Source: an uncultured Lachnospiraceae bacterium
Lineage (GTDB): Bacteria; Bacillota; Clostridia; Lachnospirales; Lachnospiraceae
Assembly: GCA_947178465.1 (NCBI GenBank)
Contig: CAMWYL010000243.1
Span: forward strand, 1 to 5,273
Length of the DNA: 5,273 nucleotides
Direction of reading: 5' to 3'
Both the position numbers and the translations under genes were made by a program. Of this stretch, positions 1-5,221 are shown piece by piece (the first letter of the stretch is position 1; the number at the start of each line of letters is the position of its first letter). The notes under the pieces are model-generated. The model was not told the DNA's origin. It made no database searches and worked only from the letters and a program-made list of their open reading frames with translations.

Positions 1-692
1 TTCCATCCGTTTTTAGTGGTCAGCATCAAAGAACTTGTGTTATCGTGCCACTCTCCCGCAAACAACGATGATAAAGCAATTGCAATAAATAACGCCATTA
101 CCGTTCCCATATCCGAAACAATGCTGCCCAAAAGTACCGACCAGCCCTGCGCCCAATCATACCGCAGGGGTTCATTTACCCTCTCATTCATATTCAGTAT
201 ATATTCTCTCTCTTTACCTGTCTGATTATTGATTTCCAAAAACGCTTCAATGGCCTGCTGCCTTCTTTCATACAGACCGGTCAGGCTTTCCGGATCAACG
301 TAGTCAATCATTAGTCCATAGTTTGCGTTATCTTGCAGTTCCGGCCATAAAGTTCCAATCCAGGAATTGATAATATGGTAGTCCGTTTTTTGTGCATCCT
401 CACCCATGCCGGCAGCCTGCATTCTCTGGTAATCCCGCACCAATTGCTGCAAGGTTTCATCCGTCAGATCTCCCTGAAAAGAAAGTGTATATTCCTGACT
501 GCCCTTTATGACGGAGTAACCGTCGAAATGATTTCCAAAAGCGGTTGTATATCCGTTCAGACTTCCAAAGCTAAACCACTGAAAGGAAAGGATACTCCCG
601 AATATGACTATATAAGTAAAACACAAAAGGACACTGATCTTAACACTGATTTTTCGCCATAATTTCTTATGTTCCAACCAAAATAATTCCAT
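1..692 (-). CDS. ABC-2 type transporter permease, N-terminal part (runs off the left edge)
   Basis: This is the membrane-spanning partner of the ATPase encoded just upstream. 230 codons read open from ATG at 692 to the window edge without a stop; the C-terminal part lies outside. The protein starts MELFWLEHKKLWRK, a short basic cytosolic tail. A first membrane helix spans about residues 17-37. A soluble, probably external, domain of roughly 145 residues follows, and a second hydrophobic stretch spans about 184-212. That stretch ends in SSLFAGEWHDNTS (about 208-220) and then LMLTTKNGW, which matches the conserved ABC-2 pattern 'slfagE...GT...ll.tp.sR' after the second helix. A large loop between helices 1 and 2 is common in this class of permease. 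Its start lies 7 bases after the ATPase stop, and its ribosome binding site (AAGGAG, 705-710) sits inside the end of the ATPase gene, with a rather long 12-base spacing. The substrate cannot be read from the sequence; export of a peptide or antibiotic is an inference from the operon. Confidence 0.88.
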   Translation of the reverse strand, partial: MELFWLEHKKLWRKISVKISVLLCFTYIVIFGSILSFQWFSFGSLNGYTTAFGNHFDGYSVIKGSQEYTLSFQGDLTDETLQQLVRDYQRMQAAGMGEDAQKTDYHIINSWIGTLWPELQDNANYGLMIDYVDPESLTGLYERRQQAIEAFLEINNQTGKEREYILNMNERVNEPLRYDWAQGWSVLLGSIVSDMGTVMALFIAIALSSLFAGEWHDNTSSLMLTTKNGW

Positions 693-699
693 CTTATAA

Positions 700-1572
700 C
701 TATGCTCCTTCTTCTGCTCCAAAGTAATATAAGTAAAGATCCTCCAACGTAGCTTCACATGAAACAGCCTGCTCTGCCGGTTTTGTAGCGGATATCACAC
801 GCAGTACAACCTGTTCTCCCTCATGCCGAAAATTTGCCACGGTTGTCTTTGCCTCCCACTTTCGGGCTTCTTCTTTCGGTACGGAGAGTTCCCAAACCTT
901 TCCCTCTGCCTTCCGCACTAACTGCGGCACTGTTCCCTGCAGGATAAACTTCCCGTCCTTCATCAGCAAAACTTCATCTGCAATCGCCTCTATATCAGAT
1001 ACAATGTGTGTCGATAGAATCACTATCTTGTCCCCCGCGTAATCTGCCAGTAAGTTGCGCAGACGCACTCTTTCCTTTGGGTCCAGTCCTGCTGTCGGTT
1101 CATCCAGAATCAGAACCTTCGGATTGTTTAGCAATGCCTGTGCAATCCCCACTCTCTGTTTCATTCCGCCTGAGAACGTTTTTACCTTTTTAGAGGCCAC
1201 ATGGCTCAAGTCCACAATATCTAACAATTCTTTGGTGCGCTTTTTTGCAATATTTCCCGGTATTCCTTTGAGTGCCGCTACATACATCAAAAACTCTGTC
1301 GCAGTATAATTGGGATAATAACCGAAATTCTGTGGCAGATAGCCTAAGATATCCCTATAATCCGCCCCCATAACCGTTACTTCTTTTCCATCAAAACGTA
1401 CCTCCCCGGAAGTCGATTCCAAAATGGCACACAGCATACGCATCAGTGTGGTTTTGCCTGCGCCATTTGCACCTAACAGCCCATACACGCCGGGTTTTAG
1501 CTCCGCACTCACACAATCTACCACTATCTTACTTCCATAATGTTTTGTCAAACGGTCAACCAACAATTCCAT
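700..1572 (-). CDS. ABC transporter ATP-binding protein (ABC-2 exporter class)
   Basis: A 290-residue cytosolic ATPase that powers the adjoining permease. All nucleotide-binding motifs are intact: Walker A GANGAGKT (34-41), Q-loop Gln81 in YLPQNFGYY, signature FSGGMKQR (133-140), Walker B VLILDEPT (153-160), D-loop AGLD (161-164) and the H-loop histidine His189 in STH. The first 215 residues or so form the ATPase domain. The remaining 75 are the variable C-terminal tail usual in CcmA/YxlF-like drug and peptide exporters. The ATG at 1572 is preceded, 8 bases away, by a purine-rich GGAAGGAAGG site (1581-1590). The gene overlaps the end of the upstream membrane-protein gene by 17 bases, which suggests translational coupling. 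By eye its GC content (about 50% in one sampled 60-base line) is higher than that of the sigma and membrane genes in the same operon. The general function is certain; the substrate is unknown. In gene order it resembles YxlF of the Bacillus subtilis sigY operon. Confidence 0.96.
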   Translation of the reverse strand: MELLVDRLTKHYGSKIVVDCVSAELKPGVYGLLGANGAGKTTLMRMLCAILESTSGEVRFDGKEVTVMGADYRDILGYLPQNFGYYPNYTATEFLMYVAALKGIPGNIAKKRTKELLDIVDLSHVASKKVKTFSGGMKQRVGIAQALLNNPKVLILDEPTAGLDPKERVRLRNLLADYAGDKIVILSTHIVSDIEAIADEVLLMKDGKFILQGTVPQLVRKAEGKVWELSVPKEEARKWEAKTTVANFRHEGEQVVLRVISATKPAEQAVSCEATLEDLYLYYFGAEEGA

Positions 1573-2317
1573 ACATTTTTCCTTCCTTCCTCATTTTTAA
1601 AATAAAATGAATTTCGTTTATGAAAAATATCGTAAACAGTAAAAATGCAGTAATCCATATGCCTGTTGCCGATGCTTCATACAGCCATGGCATCATTCCT
1701 GCGGTTCCACTCCAAAAAATACAGGAACCAAGTATTGCGATTCCACATATTTGCATATTATCTCTTTTTCGCAATCGAATAAGATACAGCATAGCAACCA
1801 GACATGCCAGGTATGGAACCAGACAATATAAAATCATTTGTCCTATTTCTTTGCAGGAATTCCGCAAAGAAACCTCTATACATAAAAGTATTGTTATGGA
1901 TACCAGATTTGCAGCCCCTGCCAAAATCAGCTTGGCAAGCATGATTTGAGCCCCGGAAGTCCTTGTTGCTGCTTCAATTTCACTCATTCCGTAATACTGA
2001 ACTTTAAAAACAGCCGGCATAAGCGCCAGTACAAAGAGTGGCATAAAAATCGGTATGCTCTTTGGAGCGCCTGCCATGGTATATATAACGAAGCATACAA
2101 AAAGTAACGTAACCGCCTGTAACATCAATATGGGAATTCCTTCAAAGCGGAATATATTTGACAGATATCCCCAAAAACGCAGCCGGGTTTCCTCTCTTAG
2201 CGCATTCTGCTCCCGCATAGTCTGAATACATGCCTGAATGGTTTCCTCCAATCGGTCAGAAGCCGCCTCCTGACACAGCGACTGTTGCAAATACTTCTTC
2301 AATTCCCTATCGCTCAT
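1556..2317 (-). CDS. six-helix membrane protein, probable anti-sigma factor of the adjoining ECF sigma factor
   Basis: A 253-residue integral membrane protein. The first 60 residues are soluble, charged and helical (MSDRELKKYLQQSL...RLEETIQACIQTMREQ) and probably face the cytosol. Six hydrophobic segments follow at about 61-81, 87-105, 124-147, 157-180, 189-212 and 218-240, then a basic tail. A patch reading SEIEAATRTSG...LAKLILAG (about 112-134) between helices 2 and 3 looks like the conserved core of a family I recall from Lachnospiraceae ECF operons. The start codon overlaps the end of the sigma gene by 11 bases and has AAGGAG (2325-2330) 7 bases upstream. Gene position (directly after an ECF sigma gene, co-translated) and layout (soluble N-terminus plus membrane helices) suggest it sequesters the sigma factor at the membrane. 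No zinc-finger anti-sigma motif (H-x3-C-x2-C) is present, so this role is inferred from context. An alternative is an accessory subunit of the ABC transporter encoded downstream. Confidence 0.85.
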   Translation of the reverse strand: MSDRELKKYLQQSLCQEAASDRLEETIQACIQTMREQNALREETRLRFWGYLSNIFRFEGIPILMLQAVTLLFVCFVIYTMAGAPKSIPIFMPLFVLALMPAVFKVQYYGMSEIEAATRTSGAQIMLAKLILAGAANLVSITILLCIEVSLRNSCKEIGQMILYCLVPYLACLVAMLYLIRLRKRDNMQICGIAILGSCIFWSGTAGMMPWLYEASATGIWITAFLLFTIFFINEIHFILKMRKEGKMYGIVG

Positions 2318-2858
2318 TTTTCTGCTCCTTTCTCATAATTTTCAAAGCATTCCTGACTCTGCTCTGTGCTGTCCGCATATTGCATCCCATTACTTTTGCA
2401 ATCTCCCAAAACTCAAGCTGCTCCCCAAACCGTAAAATGACCGCTTCTCTTTGTTCCTGCGATAAGGCATTCAGGAGATAATTTATTTCTGATTTATCCT
2501 CTATCCGGCGCATCTCATCGCATTCATATCGGATTTGTTCTTCATTTTCCAATGGATAAGCTTTTATTTTCCTGCTTTCATCAATACACAAATGATTTGC
2601 GATTGTATACAAATATGCCTTAAATTTCCTTTTCCCTTTATATTCCGGCAAATTCCGAAACAGTTTCAGGAAGGTTTCCTGCGTCAAATCTTCTGCTTTC
2701 TCCAAATTGAAGCAATGGCTTTTACAATAGCGCAGGATAGCTGTATAATAGCGGGTTATCAATTCCTCAGCCGCCTTTTCATCACCGAGCCTTATCTGTT
2801 CTATTAAAGCATCATCGGAATGTTCTTCTTCCATGGAATGTTCTTGCTCCATATTCAC
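2307..2858 (-). CDS. ECF-type (group 4) RNA polymerase sigma factor
   Basis: A 183-residue sigma factor of the short extracytoplasmic-function class, with only regions 2 and 4. Region 2 covers about residues 30-95: helix with ITRYYTAILRYCKSH, the core-binding EDLTQETFLKLFRNL (56-70), and the promoter-melting FKAYLYTIANHLCID (79-93). A charged linker follows. Region 4 covers about 127-178, with ALSQEQREAVILRFGEQLEF and the helix-turn-helix IAKVMGCNMRTAQSRVRNAL that contacts the -35 element. The length is typical of the family. It should direct RNA polymerase to a small regulon that probably includes its own operon. The start is taken as GTG at 2858, 7 bases after GGAGG (2866-2870). An in-frame ATG two codons later (2852) would leave a 13-base spacing and is less likely. 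The stop TAG lies inside the start of the membrane-protein gene. The order sigma-membrane protein-ABC ATPase-permease resembles sigY-yxlCDEFG; I do not assign a symbol because the sequence alone cannot establish orthology. Confidence 0.93.
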   Translation of the reverse strand: MNMEQEHSMEEEHSDDALIEQIRLGDEKAAEELITRYYTAILRYCKSHCFNLEKAEDLTQETFLKLFRNLPEYKGKRKFKAYLYTIANHLCIDESRKIKAYPLENEEQIRYECDEMRRIEDKSEINYLLNALSQEQREAVILRFGEQLEFWEIAKVMGCNMRTAQSRVRNALKIMRKEQKNER

Positions 2859-2870
2859 ACGCTAACCTCC
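2855..2870 (-). repeat. imperfect direct repeat flanking the hairpin block, proximal copy
   Basis: On the plus strand this reads TCACACGCTAACCTCC. It matches TCACACTAACTCCCCTCC at 3011-3028, apart from one extra base here and a few extra bases in the other copy. This copy holds the ribosome binding site and the GTG start of the sigma gene. The two copies bracket the triple inverted-repeat block, as might be left by insertion of an element or duplication of the leader. Confidence 0.4.
2866..2870 (-). promoter_or_regulatory. ribosome binding site that decides the sigma factor start
   Basis: Reads GGAGG on the minus strand. It stands 7 bases before GTG (2858) and 13 before the in-frame ATG (2852), favouring the GTG start. 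Only three bases separate it from the foot of a 7-bp hairpin (2874-2890), so folding of the leader could plausibly influence access to it. Confidence 0.6.
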
Positions 2871-2873
2871 ATA

Positions 2874-2890
2874 ATTCCGCTCTGCGGAAT
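2874..2890 (-). repeat. inverted repeat 1 of the sigma operon leader (7-bp hairpin)
   Basis: ATTCCGC (2874-2880), loop TCT, then GCGGAAT (2884-2890): a perfect 7-bp stem with a 3-base loop. In the transcript it lies immediately upstream of the sigma gene ribosome binding site. It has no T-run, so it is not a typical terminator. It is the first of three neighbouring inverted repeats and is probably part of the same element. Confidence 0.75.
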
Positions 2891-2903
2891 CTCAAATCCA
2901 TGC

Positions 2904-2949
2904 GGAGAATGCCTGTTTTTAAGGCGAATTTATTCGCCATGCATTCTCC
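2904..2949 (-). repeat. inverted repeat 2 of the sigma operon leader (nested hairpin)
   Basis: The outer arms GGAGAATGC (2904-2912) and GCATTCTCC (2941-2949) are perfect 9-bp complements. Inside them a second hairpin, GGCGAA (2923-2928), loop TTTA, TTCGCC (2933-2938), is offset by an asymmetric internal loop of 10 bases on one side and 2 on the other. Two perfect nested stems in 46 bases are unlikely by chance in AT-rich DNA. Confidence 0.8.
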
Positions 2950-2950
2950 T

Positions 2951-3016
2951 GTGTGAGACTTAGTACTTCTTTACGAAGCAGCCTCTGCTACGAGTGATTA
3001 GAAGTACTTCTCACAC
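2951..3016 (-). repeat. inverted repeat 3 of the sigma operon leader (17-bp arms with a bulge)
   Basis: The arms are GTGTGAGA (2951-2958) plus AGTACTTCT (2962-2970), interrupted by a 3-base CTT bulge, against AGAAGTACT (3000-3008) plus TCTCACAC (3009-3016). This gives 17 paired bases. The 29-base loop contains a smaller hairpin, AGCAG (2977-2981), CCT, CTGCT (2985-2989). It abuts inverted repeat 2, separated by one base. It could be a palindromic mobile repeat (MITE/REP-like) or the core of a structured leader RNA. I cannot name a known family for it. Confidence 0.8.
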
Positions 3017-3028
3017 TAACTCCCCTCC
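3011..3028 (-). repeat. imperfect direct repeat flanking the hairpin block, distal copy
   Basis: Reads TCACACTAACTCCCCTCC on the plus strand. In transcript sense it contains AAGGAGGGGAG, a strong ribosome-binding-like sequence, followed by GTG and at once TGA, so it starts no real gene. It partly overlaps the outer arm of inverted repeat 3. It is the counterpart of the copy at 2855-2870. Confidence 0.4.
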
Positions 3029-3114
3029 TTGAACTATCCGTATATATAATAACGAATCCTTTCCCCCAAATGATTAAAACTCCATTAAAATTTTTTAATA
3101 AAACCCTGTATCAA
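3029..3114 (-). promoter_or_regulatory. probable promoter region of the sigma-ABC operon
   Basis: This AT-rich stretch lies between the terminator at 3130-3156 and the hairpin block, so the operon promoter should be here. Two weak candidates are visible. One is TATTAT (minus sense, 3046-3051) with only a poor -35 match, preceded by GGGGGAAAGG, which might suit an ECF-type promoter. The other is a TTGATA -35-like hexamer (3109-3114) followed 17-18 bases later by ATTTTA/TTTTAA. Neither is a good consensus match, and the exact start site cannot be called. Confidence 0.3.
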
Positions 3115-3129
3115 ATTGCCTGAGAACGG

Positions 3130-3156
3130 AAAAGGACTGCCAAAGCAGCCCTTTTT
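3130..3156 (-). terminator. intrinsic terminator after the Cys-rich gene
   Basis: In minus-strand sense it reads GGGCTGC, loop TTTG, GCAGTCC, then TTTT, with a matching A-run before the stem. The 7-bp stem is fully paired on the minus strand if one G-U wobble is allowed, whereas the plus-strand RNA would carry an A-C mismatch. This favours termination of minus-strand transcription coming from the gene that ends at 3261. The T-run is short (4), so termination may be partial. Confidence 0.6.
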
Positions 3157-3260
3157 CCCGTATTATCATTTATTCATTTTTTATCAATCTACTCATACAC
3201 GATTTAGCGAAACCCTATACTTTTCGGGTTCATTGCAACCTTCACTATTGTTTAACGGCT

Positions 3261-3704
3261 TTACTGTAAATCAATTTCATATATACAAGACTTTCCATCT
3301 CTTATAATGGAACGGATTACTTTTGTATGTACTTCTTTGCCAACTACTTTTGAAAACATTTTTCGGGCAAATTGTTCTGAGCAATTACATAAAGATTTGG
3401 GAATATCATTGCCTGTTTGTTTTAAAGCATTCACAACCGGACAAACACAAAAATCCTTATTTTCATCAATAATAATCTTCTTACCATCTTCTGAAAAATT
3501 AATTGTCCATCCCCAATTCTCTTGCAGAAAACTGACAAAACCATATAAATCTCCTACATAATTCTCTATTATACTATCCATATCGTTTTTATCATAATGG
3601 TATTTCGCGCAATAAGTAAATACCTCTTTACCCGTTTTTCCTTCATCAATTGCCTTAAGCAGATTATTTTGCCACGCTAAACTAAACTCCAAATCCGACT
3701 CCAT
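3261..3704 (-). CDS. small cysteine-rich protein, L-2-amino-thiazoline-4-carboxylate hydrolase / DUF6144-like
   Basis: A 147-residue protein without a signal peptide or membrane helix, so presumably cytosolic. The N-terminal half is helical and acidic. The C-terminal half carries two C-x-C pairs: Cys86/Cys88 in DFCVCPVVNALK and Cys106/Cys108 in SLCNCSEQFARKMF. It then has GKEV...VIRSIIRDGKSCIYEIDL with Cys140. This layout (CxCP, CxCS, then 'v..si.rG...C.f.i' at the end) resembles the C-terminal region of the L-2-amino-thiazoline-4-carboxylic acid hydrolase and DUF6144 families of Clostridia, from memory. A metal- or cluster-binding or cofactor-sensing role is possible, but no catalytic activity should be assumed. 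The start ATG at 3704 has a strong GGAGG (3713-3717) at 8-base spacing. It is AT-rich (one sampled 60-base line is about 30% GC). It is followed by a terminator and stands 111 bases after the lipoprotein gene. Confidence 0.85.
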   Translation of the reverse strand: MESDLEFSLAWQNNLLKAIDEGKTGKEVFTYCAKYHYDKNDMDSIIENYVGDLYGFVSFLQENWGWTINFSEDGKKIIIDENKDFCVCPVVNALKQTGNDIPKSLCNCSEQFARKMFSKVVGKEVHTKVIRSIIRDGKSCIYEIDLQ

Positions 3705-3815
3705 AAATAATACCTCCGTTTTTGACTGTTATTCATAAGTTTATCTCATAACTTCTGCAGCTTTCGATTTGTTGAATTATTTAACATCTTGTTTTTGAAT
3801 CAAATATCAAACCTG
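3705..3815 (-). other. AT-rich intergenic stretch upstream of the Cys-rich gene
   Basis: These 111 bases separate the lipoprotein stop from the Cys-rich start. I see no clear terminator for the lipoprotein gene, so read-through is possible. A TTGACA hexamer sits at the lipoprotein stop codon but has no good -10 at the right distance. The near-palindrome GTTGAATTATTTAAC (3771-3785, one mismatched pair) could be an operator or chance. A promoter of the Cys-rich gene may lie here but cannot be placed. Confidence 0.35.
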
Positions 3816-5108
3816 TCAACCGGCAGTTGCACTTGGTAAAATGGATACAAGATAATCCAGAACCGCTGAAATTGTTTTTTCGGAAAGTTCCGTTGTTAAT
3901 GTTTCCGATATCTCCGGCTGATATCTTTGAAAATAGTAATAATCTCCATAAGAGTAATCTTCATACTCTCCCTTATAAACCCGGATTTCCGAATAAGAAG
4001 TATCCACATCCGAAACGGGTGAATAATTCAATATCATAATAATGTCCGCAACGCCATCTTCATCATAATCGACAAATGTAATCGCTTCTATCTCATTGAA
4101 TACATCTGTTTCCCTGATATTACCCGTATATACTCCATAAAGCCGCGTAAGCTCCCACCCGTCTTTTATAATGGAAAAAGAAACGTCTGCCAGCGGTATT
4201 TCTTCCGTATTCGGTTTATAAGAAGCAACAATCACATCCCCTATTGGACTTAAACTGACCTGAAAACTCCTGTCCTCAATCAGCCCTTCTTCCATCATCA
4301 GTCGATTTGCTTTGAATTGATATGTTTCCCCGGACTTTTCCAAAATCAGTTCATACCGCATATCATGATACCCATCTTCGTAACCATAATTTTCAGGGGC
4401 AACATGCAGCACAAACAGCTTTTCATCAGACGTATACCCTTCCTCACAGTTAAAAATACTATAATTGGTATCCCCATGCTGCGCATAATAAGCATCATAC
4501 TCCGGTAAGTAGATCCATCCTAACGGGGCATTCATCTGCTCATAAGATAAACCGGTCTTTTCCAACAGAAAATCATTGAGCTGTGTCGTAGTTATTTTAT
4601 TAAAATCCGTATAAAGCTCACTTTCTCCTATCTCTTTCAGATAAGCCTGTTCCTCTTCTTCCGTAATCTCGTCTTGATTCTCTCCCAGACCATTATAGAA
4701 TATTTCATTCAAATTCGCATCCGCAGGCGTATCATATACAGACAGTAAAAAGCCATAATTACCGCTTTTCTGCACAAATTCATCAAATACCTGCAATTCC
4801 TCAGCAGTGAGCGCTCTTCCGCTTTCATATGCCGTTTTCGGAATGGCCGCCTTTTCAGCAGGAATTATTTCTATGCTCTTTCCGGATGTGAAATCGTTCT
4901 CTATGCTTTCCGTTTGTTCGTCGGCATTCGCTTCATCAACCTTTTCCTGCCCTTCATCATCTTCTTTCCGGTTGTCTGAGAGAACTTTTCCGCCTACAGC
5001 ATAATCCGTTTCCTCTGCATCAGGTGTCATCTTTTCCTGTCCACACGCGCTCAAAAGCATACATACTAAAATCAAAAACGGCAGTTTCATTATTTTCTTA
5101 TTTTTCAT
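3816..5108 (-). CDS. secreted lipoprotein of unknown function with an EF-hand-like Asp loop
   Basis: A 430-residue protein with a classic lipoprotein signal: basic MKNKKIMK, hydrophobic core LPFLILVCMLL, lipobox LSAC with Cys22 as the lipidated residue. It should be anchored to the outer face of the membrane. Residues 23-85 are a low-complexity acidic linker. A folded domain follows (about 98-330), with aromatic-rich patches such as NYGFLLSVYD and LPEYDAYYAQHGDTNY (201-216). A C-terminal part contains DYDEDGVAD (347-355), a D-x-D-x-D-G-x-x-D loop like those that bind calcium in EF-hand and related repeats, followed by a Tyr-rich stretch (EYEDYSYGDYYYF). Similar lipoproteins, with the same 'LTAEEL...GFLLS.YD...HGDTNY' pattern, recur in Lachnospiraceae as uncharacterised proteins, from memory. 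The ATG at 5108 has AGAGGTG (5113-5119) just upstream. No enzyme motif is recognised; substrate binding or wall-associated roles are guesses. Confidence 0.88.
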   Translation of the reverse strand: MKNKKIMKLPFLILVCMLLSACGQEKMTPDAEETDYAVGGKVLSDNRKEDDEGQEKVDEANADEQTESIENDFTSGKSIEIIPAEKAAIPKTAYESGRALTAEELQVFDEFVQKSGNYGFLLSVYDTPADANLNEIFYNGLGENQDEITEEEEQAYLKEIGESELYTDFNKITTTQLNDFLLEKTGLSYEQMNAPLGWIYLPEYDAYYAQHGDTNYSIFNCEEGYTSDEKLFVLHVAPENYGYEDGYHDMRYELILEKSGETYQFKANRLMMEEGLIEDRSFQVSLSPIGDVIVASYKPNTEEIPLADVSFSIIKDGWELTRLYGVYTGNIRETDVFNEIEAITFVDYDEDGVADIIMILNYSPVSDVDTSYSEIRVYKGEYEDYSYGDYYYFQRYQPEISETLTTELSEKTISAVLDYLVSILPSATAG

Positions 5109-5138
5109 AACGCACCTCTGACATTTCTGTTTTTCTGT

Positions 5139-5147
5139 ATTTTATCA
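5139..5147 (-). promoter_or_regulatory. probable extended -10 promoter element of the lipoprotein gene
   Basis: Reads TGATAAAAT on the minus strand, a TG-n-TAAAAT extended -10 that lies about 30 bases before the lipoprotein start. An overlapping TATGAT (5144-5149) is an alternative. No good -35 hexamer is seen at 16-18 bases, which extended -10 promoters can do without. The spacing leaves a short leader containing the ribosome binding site. Confidence 0.45.
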
Positions 5148-5221
5148 TAGTCCCCTATATTTCACTATATGAAAAACACACACAAACAAGAGAAAATCGC
5201 ACCTGCCAACCAGCCTCTTTC

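Larger units (their letters stand above)
2859..3260. other. 402-base non-coding stretch between the Cys-rich gene and the sigma operon
   Basis: It holds, in transcription order, about 100 bases of AT-rich trailer, the terminator at 3130-3156, an AT-rich promoter region (3029-3114), and the triple inverted-repeat block with its flanking direct repeats (2855-3028). I see no convincing coding sequence on either strand: the short plus-strand reading frame starting at 3116 begins inside the terminator and overlaps the end of the Cys-rich gene. Confidence 0.7.

Noticed and set aside
375..662. Plus-strand reading frame of 95 codons
   Set aside because: It lies antisense to the clearly coding ABC-2 permease N-terminus, has no ribosome binding site and shows no recognisable motif.
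1008..1309. Two overlapping plus-strand reading frames
   Set aside because: Both are antisense to the ATPase gene over its Walker B and signature region, and neither resembles a known protein.
1620..1949. Plus-strand reading frame of 109 codons
   Set aside because: It mirrors the membrane protein gene on the other strand; the minus-strand gene has a proper ribosome binding site and operon context.
1556..2317. Zinc-binding anti-sigma domain in the membrane protein
   Set aside because: No H-x3-C-x2-C motif is present in the N-terminal 60 residues, so only a context-based anti-sigma call is made.
2874..3016. CRISPR array or tRNA/T-box in the hairpin block
   Set aside because: The repeats are inverted and differ from one another, with no regular spacers, no cloverleaf and no T-box core sequence.
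3206..3231. Possible hairpin GAAACCC...GGGTTC after the Cys-rich gene
   Set aside because: Only five or six pairs with a bulge and a 10-base loop, and no T-run; the hairpin at 3130-3156 is a better terminator.
3116..3307. Plus-strand reading frame of 63 codons after the promoter region
   Set aside because: It starts in front of and runs through the terminator hairpin, overlaps the end of the Cys-rich gene and has no ribosome binding site.
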